Assembly (NCBI GenBank): GCA_039566865.1
Contig: CM076959.1
Location: 10,895,501-10,959,500 of the forward strand
Direction: 5' to 3'
From: Aurelia coerulea
Taxonomy: Eukaryota > Cnidaria > Scyphozoa > Semaeostomeae > Ulmaridae
Length of the DNA stretch: 64,000 bases
Part shown: piece after piece, positions 43,505-54,384 of the stretch
How the letters are laid out: each line of letters starts with the position of its first letter
How positions within the stretch are numbered: position 1 is the first letter of the stretch
Program-made: the position numbers and the translations under genes
The notes under the pieces: generated by a model
What the model saw: the letters and a program-made list of their open reading frames with translations, nothing else
Told to the model about the DNA's origin: nothing
Database searches by the model: none

Positions 43505-46500
43505 CTATTCCTTTTCTACTGCATTGCCTCGCTTTAGCTCTTTGCGGAGGGCCTTTTTCTTCTCAAGGTCAGCCTTGTTTTTGTTTTTAAGTTTAACAAC
43601 TAGGTCTTTCGTTAGAGAAAAGCAGCGAACCCTGAAGTACATTATGAAGAGCTTCTCTAAAATATTGGCAACTTCTTCTGAATGTTCTGCTGCATCATAA
43701 GCTGGGCAGTCTTCAAGGATGTCATTCAAAAAGCTATGTGCATTCATGTCTTTTGTAAGAGCAAATGCCATGGGGACAATGTTTATCTTCTGCAGCCTTG
43801 TTTCATTCTTGGTTTCTGCCTTAAATTTCTTTTCAGCTAAGATGAACAGATTCTTTGCATTTTCATTTATGGTCCAAAGCCCACCACGATTCAAAACTGA
43901 CACAAGACTATCTTCATCAAATTCATCACTTTTGAAACAACTTAATATGGAAAGAATTGTGTCATTTGCTTTTTGTTTCATTTTCATGCAATAGAATACT
44001 TTCCTCAAAACATAGCCCCCTATATACTCAATGCAATTTATGTCTCTTTCTGTCAGAGAGACAGTTGGCTGCTGTGTTACCATTCCAGGGGAAGTCAGGA
44101 ACTGAACCTCATTTATGATTTTTTCACATAATTCGGTTGTTAATAGTGATCCATGGGTGGAATCAAGTGAGGGAAAGTATGATTGGCAATCAAAAATAAT
44201 GTCACCATAATAATCACTGTAAAAAGCTTCCTTGTTACTGCTGTTGATCAGTTTGCTGGATAGTTTTTGAATGTTTGCAAAGAAAGCATTGGTTACAAAA
44301 CCGTCACGCTTTAATACCTCATCCTTGTAGTAGCTTGCAAAAGCTGAGTTGATCTCCTCTCCGTAGCATTTATTCGTTGAAATGTCAGTACATGTTTTAA
44401 AGAGCAGTATTTCGATACTTTTAGCATTAATTATTTCATCATCATTAGAACCCGGAAGTGCATCATCGTTTTGCTCGTTTTGCTTGGTTGTTTTGCTGTT
44501 GTGTGTCTTCTCAGCCCTGCAACTGTTTTGAATCGTTTTGCGCAATGATCACATTTGTGTTCCTTGTCATTGAGGAGTATCTGAAACAGTAAGGAAATAA
44601 AACTTTACGGACGGAAAGGCATCAAATTTCAAAGTGAAGACCTGGACGTGGAATGGGAGGAAGCGAAAACAATCTGCAGTGAAACGTATGCGCAAATCTG
44701 GAATATTGTAACAGAGCTTAAAGTGCCACTAAACCTTTTGGAGAGTTTGGCTTATTTGAAAGATCAATCATCGAGCATCTTCGCACAATCATTCTTTTTT
44801 TATTTTGCGACAGGGGTTCGCCGCTATGGGGGGTTTTACAACACCCACTCGTGGCACACGACCGGGTTTTTAGGGTGCTGGGAACTAGTCAGCATTCGAC
44901 GTCATACCGGGAATCTCGCTTTCATTGTTCAACTGTTCACACAATGAGTTTGGTCAGTTCAGAGCAGTTCAGTGACAGAAGGAGGAAATGAAAGAGGAAT
45001 AGTGCGCTGTATTTGTTCTTTTATATTGGCATCCATGAACGATGCTGGCTCTTCAGAAAGCTAGTATTCTCTTAGATTTCCAATGATGCTTACGATACAG
45101 AATTCGAAGAAGTTGAGAGTGCGAGAGCAGCACCAACGGCTGTAGGCCCAAGAAGACGGCGATGATGACAATCCTGAAATTATTAACTAATTATTATCGA
45201 TTGAACAGCGAACAAACTTGCCAAAATGAGAGACTGCGTTATTGCCATTTTCGACGAATTATTTCATCAGAATTATGGTAAGCAATATTTCCTTCGATAT
45301 CAGCTGTCTGTAGTGTAATTTTAGCATAAATCGATTAGATTTACAATCATAACAAACATCGATGTCGGCCCTGGCCTTGTTAGGCCACAATGAGCCCATA
45401 TCAGTAGCGAAAAATATACTACCTGCCGAGGGATGGGACTTTCCAAAAGTAATTACAGCATTTACAGAAATATTAGAACAGGAAGGTTTGGTATGAAAAG
45501 CCAAAGATGAATGATACCAGGGTCAACATTTATTCATTATTGAATTACCAGACAGCACAGGTAAGCTCCCAAATTTTTTCTAGATTGGAGTAGGCCAACC
45601 ACACATTTCCTGTTGTTTTACGTGGAAACTGAAACTGTTGGTATCACAAAAAGTTTTGTGGGTGGCCTATTCTAATCTAGACAAAATTACTTGTTACCTT
45701 TACCTGTGCTGACAGATAGCCAGTCTGTTTACTTTGTCCAGAATGTTTCAGGAAGCCAGACATTACAGTTTCATATCCAGGCATGCCCTGGGAGAGCATG
45801 CCTTTCTTTCCCTTTCATATCAATTTTTTGCCAATTTTTGGTCTGGCAGACAGAGATGTTGGTTATGAAAGCATGTGAAATGAACTAATTTTTGTTATTG
45901 GCCTATGCTCTTTCATTTGGGAAACCTTGCAGCTAGGGTGATCACTGATGCTAGAATTTCATACAAAGTTTGCCAGAGTTATTAAATCATTTATTTACAG
46001 AAAATCCTTCATAAGCTATAATCTAAACACGCTTTATTTGATGTATTGTGGAAAATGTGGGAAAATGTTTGTTGGATAGCTTGGAGGATGCCAAAGTGTT
46101 GATGCTGCACAGAAATGGAGGGCTGTATGCTAATTAGATGTAATTTAACTTATGCTCTTGTAAATTGGAATATTTTAATTTTTGCAGGTGAACGTCCAAG
46201 AAGAGTGTCCTGTTTTCTTTCAAGACCTTGCACATCAAAGGAATTTCCAAGAGATGTCCCAATCAATCATCTATCAGTGCAATTGAAATATGTCTATGTT
46301 GACTTCCCTGATTGCTGGTAGAAAGAACCTTCAAAGAGAACTTTCTTGATTGTGGAAGAGAACTATTTTTGTGCAAAGATGACACAATAAATCCAATATT
46401 GATTCCCAAAGGAACTTTTGAAAATAGATTAGCTGTTGTGTATTTTTATGGTATATGGTACAATTCGTTGCTAGAAAGCCCCTAGAAAAGAATTTCCTGG

Positions 46501-48719
46501 CATGAAAAGAAAACCTCATGGTATGATTTGTTGTTATGAACTTGAGAAAGAACTCTCTGCCAACCTTTCAGCTAACATGATTGCCCATAATGTAAAAAGT
46601 TTGACAGACAAACCTGCAAGATCTATCAACAAACATAAAATTTTCACATAAAATGCCAGGTTTGAAAGAAGAATGTTTACAGTTTTTATCCAAACTCATT
46701 TTTAAGGGGCTATCAGGATGGCCAAGAATTCAAGAAATTCTGCATAGAATTACAAATAAACCTGGAAATCCAAATTTGTCAAGAATGGCAACCATAGAAA
46801 CAACTAGTACAATTCTTGAACTCTAAATGTTTATCCTGGCCTAATTTTCTTACATAGTACAACATGATACCATGATTTTAGCAAAAACTTTGTGAAAATA
46901 AGAGTTTGCTACTGTATAAGTGTCTTAAATCCCTTCAGCAATGTGCGTTACCACAACCTTATCCTCCTTTGACATGCAATGTATGATATGGTCTAGAGAT
47001 ACAATGTCATTTCTTGCAATTCTGTATGTCTTCTCTTTTATATGCCTCCAAACACATACTGGTCTGTGTCTCCTTGTATTTGACTGATGGATCTACAACA
47101 AAGATATCATCTTGTAACACAACTCAAATCACCTTGTTAGATACTTTTGTTTCAGTTTTGTTATGAAAAGGAAACCCATTTTTAAGGCAAACAGAGTTTC
47201 TTACGTTACAAATAAAACTACTTTCATACTTTCATTCAGAATTTCACAGTGCAGCAGTGCAAGTAATAAATTTCAAAATGTCATAAGAAATACAACAAGA
47301 ATAAGTGAAGTTGTGTCAGAAGGTCTAAATTTAAAAGAAGGTTTTCTCATAATAAATAACAAGCATTTATGAGCATCACAAGCGAGAAAGATGCACAATT
47401 GAAACACTCTGTGGTCGAATTAAGTCAATCGGCATCATTGAAATCCAACCCCAAGCCTTGGATGGCATTTGTCCCTCTTGACGCGTCTTTCCAAAGCGAA
47501 GTATCTACACGGTCGATAATGTGGAAAATCGTGCCGCTTGGCGTTGGCCTTGTGCCAAGAAATGTCTTATTCGAAGGAAGCAAAGTTTGCTTGTTATCAA
47601 GAACAAAACTTTTGAGCTTTAAATCAAAATACCTGTGCCTCTAAGATAAGTAAATGGCCTATGAATAATAATAATAAATATGAGCTAAATATGCCTACCA
47701 TTCTCGAAGCTCTCTACTTGAAATGAGACGATATCTCCATCCTTCGTTGCCACGATAAATGGGAAAGAAGCTGCTACCCCGTATTCATCTGTGGCCAAAT
47801 GTTTTCAGGGATAAATATCCTTCTTTGGTAACTGTCCAGCGTAAAAAGAGAGGAGCATGTGCAGTATTGCTGAGTTGGTTCCCCTTTCGGGCTTTCACCT
47901 TGCTTAGGCCTAGACTACCTAGCCTAGTCGATCTTTCAACCTCAGTTCAGTTCATGAAATTGTAGTTCCTCTGCCTTCTCTTTGCCTCCAACAGTTTATC
48001 GTTATGAAAAGGAATACGTTGAAGTATTATTTCCACTTCCTTGTCAGGCAAGTTACTGCAGTTGACTGCTCATAGACATTTTCTTCCGATTTTCTTTCTC
48101 CAACAACCATCCAAGAATCACAGTCAGTTTACAGCGTGTTTCTGTTCATGCCATTGTGAATGCGATTGCGTCATTCCCGGTATGACATCACAGGCGCCTC
48201 GCCCGAGATCTCTTAACGATCGTAGATTGCCCGGTCGTGGACCAAAATTGATTGCAAAATATGGTCAAAATCCGAACTTTGAGAACTCGTAGAAAAAAAA
48301 CTACTCATCGCATCTGAAAAATCTTTTTGGATTTAAAACCAGCTCGACGAGTTCTACCGAATAAGAAAAACTCCCCAAAAGGTTTAGTGGCACTTTAAAG
48401 CTTTCGCGACTGAATTAAATGCCATAATAACTAACTTGATCTAATAATTTAATGGCAACTCGCCCATGATCGTGTTGTTATGTTCATAGTTAGGCGGACC
48501 TAGTTAGGCCGCCATGCCATAATGTCATCAAAACTAAAAAAAAGGCCCTTACGGAGACTAAGAGTGTATGAAAATACATGTAATATTCATAATTATTTGC
48601 AGATTACGTACCTCATTCATATCATCATCAAAATAACTCTGAATGTCTTCATTATCTTCAACGATGTTCACAATTTCCTCAACATCAATGTCATCAACAA
48701 AGTGAATCAAGTCAGCCAT
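43505..48719 (-). CDS. Second gene of the P-type element: acidic start, C2H2-like finger, large C-terminal region; one frameshift
   Basis: Exon 1 is 48719-48612, a 36-codon acidic start (MADLIHFVDDIDVEEIVNIV then EDNEDIQ) ending at GTACGT. Exon 2 begins at 44580 after a ttactgtttcag acceptor, in phase, and reads through KCDHCAKRFKTVAGLRRHT. That has the C-x2-C-x12-H pattern of a C2H2 finger with no second His visible. The long frame 44545-43505 is in a different phase, so a one-base indel between about 44545 and 44434 breaks the gene. Its product includes TERDINCIEYIGGYVLRKVF and SVLNRGGLWTINENAKNLF, then a Lys-rich tail. I recall similar uncharacterised proteins in cnidarian genomes; the GYVLRK stretch recalls transposase C-termini (unverified). 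The intron contains the 44722-48394 insertion. Confidence 0.7.
44722..48394. mobile_element. 3.7-kb TTAA-flanked DNA transposon (copy 2)
   Basis: TTAA at 44718-44721 and 48395-48398. It has the same ends as 22192-25890 and near-identity throughout, with scattered substitutions and small indels. For example, copy 1 has an extra 6 bases (TGTGCA) near 22850, and this copy lacks about 20 bases near 45695. It sits inside the intron of the P-type element's minus-strand gene, so it need not disturb coding. No transposase recognised. Confidence 0.88.
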
Positions 48720-48736
48720 TACTGCGAAGAATTTTG

Positions 48737-48752
48737 GCTTGTACCTTCTTTG
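48737..48752 (-). repeat. Subterminal 16-bp inverted repeat of the P-type element (right)
   Basis: GCTTGTACCTTCTTTG is the exact partner of 39043-39058. It is 17 bases upstream of the ATG (48719) of the minus-strand gene, so it could also lie in that gene's promoter. Confidence 0.8.
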
Positions 48753-50372
48753 ATCACGTGACCAAAGAGCCTCGCTTTTTCAACATAAAACAAAAGGCCT
48801 ATTGTTTGACATCAAAGCTTCCTAACCAGTCTTTTTTCTATTAACTATGATTCGAGTAATAAAGATACAGAGCTGGTTTTACCACGAATCGATTCGAGAG
48901 GCCTCACTCCACAGTTGTTCTTCTGCATTTGGTTAAAATCTCGTCAGGGATCGGCGTTACATCGAATTTCATTCCTTCGAAAATTTGCCTATGTTCAAGA
49001 ATTCTTCAGGAACGTTGCAAATAAGATATAGCTTTCAAAATTTCACATGTTACGTGAATTATGTCTAGGAATAACATGAAAATATTTGTTTGTGTGATTT
49101 TCGAAAATCCTAGACGAATTAAAGCTATTTGCTGCGAAGAAAGCTAATGGGCCTACCTTCACCCGCAGTAAAATCCCAGTAATCGGCATTAAATCACTCT
49201 TTCTCGCAATAATAACCAGCGGATACATTAACGAATAACTTCACCACAAATCTAATTTCTTTCCACTATTTTATCATCGATAATTTCGATAAAATGTGAC
49301 AAGACTTCACAGCCCCTGCAGTAAACCGTCCAACTACCTTCGATTCAAAGTTTTCTTGTTGCAAACACGTTGGAAGTCTTGCAAGACTTGCATAAAACAA
49401 AAGGCTTTGCAAGACTTAGGTCTCCCATATGACACAGCACAATGACACTTTTGAGAATAGATTGCACACTCCTGGAGGCATTCTATCGTTGCAAAATAAA
49501 GAGAAATTAAAACATTTCTCAAAGATTGCAAATTCTCGGAAAAGTACATAATTTGTGTAAAGAAATTTCCCCTGCAATCTATTCTCAAAGGTGTACAACC
49601 TATTATCAAAGGTAACTATTTGCTGTGTCATATGGGAGACCTGAGCCTTGCATAACCTTTTGTTTTATGCAAGCTTTCCTGGTGTTTGCAACAGGAAAAC
49701 TTTGAATCGACGGTAGTTGGACGGTTTGCTGCAGAGGCTGTGAAGTCTTATCACATTTTATCGAAATTATCGATGATAAAATGGTGGAAAGAAATTGGAT
49801 TTGTGGTGAAGTTATTCGTTAATGTATCCGCTGGTTATTATTGCGAAAAAGAGTGATTTAATGCCGATTACTGGATTTTGCTGCGGGTGAAGGTAGGCCC
49901 ATTAGCTTTCTTTGCAGCAAATAGCTTTAATTCGTCTAGGATTTTCGAACATCACACAAACAAATATTTTCATGTTATTCCTAGACATAATTCACGTAAA
50001 ATGTGAAATTTTGAAAGCAATATCTTATTTGTAACGTTCCTGAAGAATTCTTGAACATAGGCAAATTTTCGAAGGTATGAAATTCGATGTAACGCCGATC
50101 CCTGACGAGATTTTAACCAAATGCAGAAAAACAACTGTGGAGTGAGGCCTCTCGAATCGATTTGTGGTAAAACCAGCTCTGTATCTTTATTACTCGAATA
50201 TCCATTTTTATTTTCGTGAAGGTACTCGAAAATTTATCTCGAAAGTCCCGAAAAATTTATTCAGTCATGTGATCGGAATACGACGATATCATTGGCTTAA
50301 AGCGTGAAATTGGAAGATTTGCGGGTTTCCCTGTGCCCTATTGAAAGATTTGACTCATATGCTATGTTATTC

Positions 50373-50976
50373 ATCTTGTTTTTGTCGGTTCTTCAAATCT
50401 TGTAATTTTGACATGGTTTGTTTGAAAAACAGTACTAACCATGAATAACAACACTAAACTACCAAACAGGAAAACAATTGGGACAGCTAAGGCCGCCGCC
50501 GCGCCGGTCGCGTACACAAACTTTATCTGCAGGAGCAACTAAAGCTTCTGTACAGTATCTGCTACCTAAGATCATTTTAGCATATGTGGAAAGGAAATTT
50601 TGCAAGTACATCCATGAGATTACAGAAAATAAAAGGTACTTTTGACTTTGTCTGGAAATTCATGGCGTTTGCTAAGCTCCGTATAAAGTAAAAATGTAGA
50701 AATGCCTGTGAATGCGTGGAATCTAATGAGAGCTGAAAGCTGCGTTCACATGATACCAGCACAATTTGGGAACAACCTTAATTTGCCACAAATCAGAATG
50801 AGACATAAGTTTCAAAGAGTTTATGTCACTGATATACCTACGAGACGGTTCTTGAAGAAATTGTTAATATTCTGGGAGCAAAGAAGTATATTTCTTTGTA
50901 AATGAGAAGTATACACTGTGAAGGAAGTGGACACAAAGGAAGAGCCATCTACTGGAACATTGAGGGCTTTTGAAAC
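50373..50976. other. Unassigned stretch
   Basis: No gene recognised. The short open frame at 50702-50905 has no motif. It is flanked by the 1.67-kb element and a Harbinger-like MITE. Confidence 0.4.
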
Positions 50977-50979
50977 TAA

Positions 50980-51419
50980 AGCCTGGTTTCCATTGAATCG
51001 CAAAGTGTCGCAAGTGTCGCATGTGTCGCAGAGCGTCGCAGAATTTTGGTTTGCTGAACTCTGCGACTCTCTGCGACAGGACGTTTCCATTGGTCGCAGA
51101 GTGTTGCAGAATTTCGGTGCCATGTTTCAAAGACAGTAAGGCAGGAATTTTGAAACAGATCAACATCACGTGACTCTTTTGTTCTGGGATCGAAATTGGT
51201 CGCAGAACTTTAGGACAGGTGTTTCCATTGATCGCAGAGTGTCGCAAAGTGTCGCAGAGATAGAAAATTTTCTATCTCTGCGACACCGATCGCAGATTGT
51301 CGCAGAGTGTCGCAGCATTTTAGTAGAGCAGTTTCCATTCGTCGCAATGTGTTGCAGAACCAAAATTCTGCGACACATGCGACACTTACGACACTTTGCG
51401 ATTTAATGGAAACCAGGTT
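50980..51419. mobile_element. Harbinger-like MITE, 440 bp, TAA duplication
   Basis: TAA at 50977-50979 and 51420-51422. The ends AGCCTGGTTTCCATTGAATC and the inverse of GATTTAATGGAAACCAGGTT pair, and the arms continue with GCAAAGTGTCGCA units. The interior is a ladder of GTGTCGCAGA repeats in both orientations, which creates spurious open frames on both strands. Confidence 0.88.
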
Positions 51420-51422
51420 TAA

Positions 51423-52520
51423 GTTCCCATTATTGTGACTTTACTTCCTTTGCAAAGTAGGTCATTTGAGCACAAAATTCAAACCTATGAATTTCCTTCA
51501 CCTTCATCTTCATGGCATCCCAAGTGTGCTAGTAAAAAGTCTACTTCTTGGTAGTGCCGATTGCAAGCTCTTCTAAATTCCTTCTTTGATTTCCTGGCAG
51601 TTAACCTGGCTTTCTTCCAGGCAACAAATATAGTGCGTCCACGCGAAAAATGCCAACAAAAGTTTGTCGCAAGAAAGTAGGATTGTTTCGAACTACATTT
51701 CATTTTCATTTTATTTTTTCATTAAACAGAGTACGATGGTAATGCTGTCACTAAAATAAATAAATTTTTTGCAAAATGCCCTGTGCAAAGAAAAAGATAG
51801 CACCCTAAAATTTACAATCTAAATACATAATTAGAAATAGCAAAGTAAAAGTATTTTGAAAATAATAAAACGATCGGCAGGAATCAAAAAGTGGTTCCTT
51901 CATGCTCTGAAGTTTTGAAGACAGGATTTAAATTGTTTGAAGGCTTTTGTTAATATTGATTTTGCGTCAAGGCCATTCTATAATTGTTAGAGAGACATAG
52001 AATAAAAGAGACATACAGAATTTGAATGTTAAGAGTTTCTTAACTATTCTTGAGCGTAGTACTAGAAAGAGTTTCTTAAATTTTTGGTCATCGTAGTACT
52101 AATAAACCAGTTTCTTATAAGAAAACGTGTAGTTTGCACTGACTTTATTCGGAGGTATTGTTTGGAATAGGGCAGCATTTCTAACGCCTTTCAGATCTCT
52201 TTAGTCATAAACACTAAATGCCTTGAGGTATGTGTTGGCCAACAATTGAGCTGGGGCGTACAGAAAATTGACAAACAGGCGAGGACTGAGTGTAGCTTTC
52301 TGAAATTTGATTGCTGCGAAAACAGCATTTCATTTGAAATTAAGTAATTGTACAACTGCTCACAGACAAGTTTTTCAAACAGCCGAGATAAAACACTCCG
52401 AAAATTACATTTAATTCAAGTTTTTAACATTACGGTTTAGTGCTCTGATACATAGTTAGCACCGTTTTTCAAACAACCCATGTCAAAATTTAAAAAATGC
52501 CAAGAAGTGACAGAACTAGA
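51423..52520. other. Unassigned stretch
   Basis: No exon or element ends recognised. A GTTTCTTA-rich part near 52030-52130 resembles sequence near 20290-20360, but only as a motif. Confidence 0.35.
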
Positions 52521-52524
52521 TTGT

Positions 52525-52895
52525 ATAACAACGCGGGATTGATGCGGCTGCGGGGCATCATCAATTTCATTAGTTCTCTGTATATTTCATGAATACCAAC
52601 TTGTTGTCTTTCAATCGACGTCTTGCTGTCTTTGGGTATGCCACAGTGTCTTTAACTTGATAATTTTGATAAATAACCAAAAAGAATAAGTCAATCTGGT
52701 CTATGCTCCTTTGCAGAGGCTCTGAAAGAGTTTAATCACCCGTATTTTGCTATTGTGCACATTAATTCAATGGGGCCATGTGGATATCTTATAATGATGC
52801 CTAATAGGACCTTTTGGTGAAAAAAGTCCTTAGTTTCAAAGTATGTGCAACGGGGATGATATGTTAGAGCTCTATGGACTACGGCCTTATCTTGA
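52525..52895 (-). repeat. Right arm of the large imperfect inverted repeat (partner 38409-38792)
   Basis: The reverse complement of the 38.4-38.8 kb arm, with the same order of blocks. The two arms enclose 14.5 kb including the nested P-type element. Confidence 0.65.
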
Positions 52896-53559
52896 ATTTT
52901 TTCAGAGAAAAGATGAAAATGCTGGAAAAAGTTTGATGCCCTTTACATAATAACACAATCTTTCATTTTATCATAAATCTTACCAGCTCCAGATTTTGTT
53001 GGCCGCTTCTTCAGGGCCACAGTCTCTTTTTCGTGATACCGTCAGTCTGACTTCAGGCTAGCAATGCAACCATTTGGTTTTGTTTTCACCTTTTTCTTAT
53101 ATATTCAAGATAAAAATTTACAATGCAATGATACCTCCTACTATACTCTCTAATTACAACTATACGACACTACAGAGACGATACCAAGAGGAGCGAAGTG
53201 GCACGACTACCCCAAGGCCATAACATGAAACAAAAAACAATGACAATACCAGAACAGTATGTAAAGGGGTCAAAGAACAGAACAAACAGCATACAAACAT
53301 TAAAATAAGCTACAAGTCAGGACAGCCTGCAACCAAATAATTTTAAATTAAATGAAGAGCCTAAATTTTAGACCCATAAATCTTGGCTGGCAAGCTACCC
53401 CAAACTACTAGCTATTTAAACTAAAAATGGACATTAAACAGGGATACGGAGGGTATTCATAAGAAAATTGACAAGTTAATTAAGGCGTTCTGTTTCCAAA
53501 ATAAACTTAATTGTTAAGTTCAAGATTAATACCTTTGCTTCCGAAGGCAGGCTTCCATC

Positions 53560-54000
53560 TCCGTATAGTCAAAAATGCAAAATATTGTTGCCCGGGGCTT
53601 CAGAATGTCCGTACATTCGGAGCACATCATTCGCACCAGCGAGAAGACTTCGTCTGTACACTGTGAAAGAATCGCAGAGCAGCAAAAAGAGTTCCGTGTC
53701 CTCAATGCCATCGTTAATTGGGCTTATTGGGTTGATTATGTTGTTATAATTGTGCTTGAATTTGTGAAAATTTAGTTTGCTCAGCCCAACCCTCAACTGA
53801 ATTAAGTACGCAATCCCTTTTGGATTGTGAATTCCATAAAGGGAGTTGGCAGGAGGTCTAATCTGTGAAAATAAGTTCTTTTTGAAGATGCCGACAGACG
53901 TGGATGCCCTCAACACAGGATCAAGTTTATTCCACTCAAGTAAGCAGTTAGGATAAAAACTAGACCTAATTTTTTCCGTTCTTGCCCTTATTTGCCCTAC
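53560..54000 (-). pseudogene. C-terminal fragment of a LINE ORF2 protein
   Basis: On the minus strand about 54000-53560 reads TEKIRSSFYPNCLLEWNKLD, then SVGIFKKNLFSQIRPP, GIAYLIQLRVGLSKLNFHKF and SPINDGIEDTELFLLLCDSF. This pattern (SFYPnCl-EWNkL, LR-GLS-LN-HKF, C/N-x-ED-EHfLL-C) is common at the C terminus of non-LTR retrotransposon proteins. No reverse transcriptase is attached, so it is a short relic. One open frame is retained. Confidence 0.7.
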
Positions 54001-54059
54001 TACTGGCTGGTTTCGAAAAATATAGTTTGTTTCATGCAGCGGTGGAATGGGATTTTGGA

Positions 54060-54345
54060 TAGGGGTCTGCCGCGAGCATATTCAAAATGGTACCGTTGGC
54101 TAGACCAACTTTTACGAAAATGGTACCCTTGGCTAGACCAATTTGACCATTGTCTGGACCAATTTTTAGGATAATGGTACCCTTGGCTAGACCAATTTTG
54201 GCCATTTTCTGGACAAATATTTTCAATCGCTAGTCCAATATTGTCAAAAATGATACCCTTGGCTAGACCTTTGTAGTCCAAAATTGCAAAAAGTATACCC
54301 TTGGCTAGACTAGAAGTCCGAAAAAGTGTACCCTTGCTAGCGGCA
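54060..54345 (+). repeat. Diverged tandem repeat with a TACCCTTGGCTAGACCAATT core
   Basis: The core TACCCTTGGCTAGAC recurs about six times (near 54095, 54123, 54177, 54256, 54295 and, shortened, 54330), with intervals of roughly 30-80 bases containing AAAATGGTA and CCAATTTT. Non-coding satellite-like block. Confidence 0.8.
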
Positions 54346-54384
54346 CATCCCTAGTTACCTTTACTATGGAAGAACCCCCCCCCC

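Larger units (their letters stand above)
38958..48849. mobile_element. P-type DNA transposon with 31-bp terminal inverted repeats
   Basis: A 31-bp sequence beginning CATAGTTAATAGAAAAAAGA (38958-38988) is exactly inverted at 48819-48849. ATTCGAG flanks both sides (38951-38957, 48850-48856), and the uninterrupted site GATATTCGAGTAAT is seen in the sister element near 56859. Drosophila P elements likewise have 31-bp ends starting CAT, though they make 8-bp rather than 7-bp duplications. A 16-bp subterminal inverted repeat is at 39043-39058 and 48737-48752, next to a TCACGTGA palindrome on each side. Total length is 9,892 bp, or about 6.2 kb without the nested TTAA element. It carries two convergent genes. 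Confidence 0.92.
38793..50363. mobile_element. 1.67-kb long-inverted-repeat element (copy 1), split by a P-type transposon
   Basis: ATGTTATTC is found at 38784-38792 and 50364-50372, a perfect 9-bp duplication. The element starts AGCATATGAGTCAAATCTTT and ends in its reverse complement. Taking out the P-type element leaves about 1,672 bp, almost all inverted arms, homologous end to end with the 1,668-bp copy at 56703-58370. This is a Mutator-like signature. No gene of its own. Confidence 0.9.

Noticed and set aside
50818..51406. Overlapping frames of 70-127 codons with CDTLRH-type repeats on both strands
   Set aside because: They are made by GTGTCGCAGA units of the Harbinger-like MITE.
52985..53070. 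Possible minus-strand exon reading RYHEKETVALKKRPTKSGAG before a GTAAG donor
   Set aside because: Short, no convincing acceptor and no motif; kept out of the feature list.
54060..54345. CRISPR-like array of repeated TACCCTTGGCTAGAC blocks
   Set aside because: Units and intervals are irregular, the intervals are related to one another, and the setting is animal DNA; it is a decayed tandem repeat.
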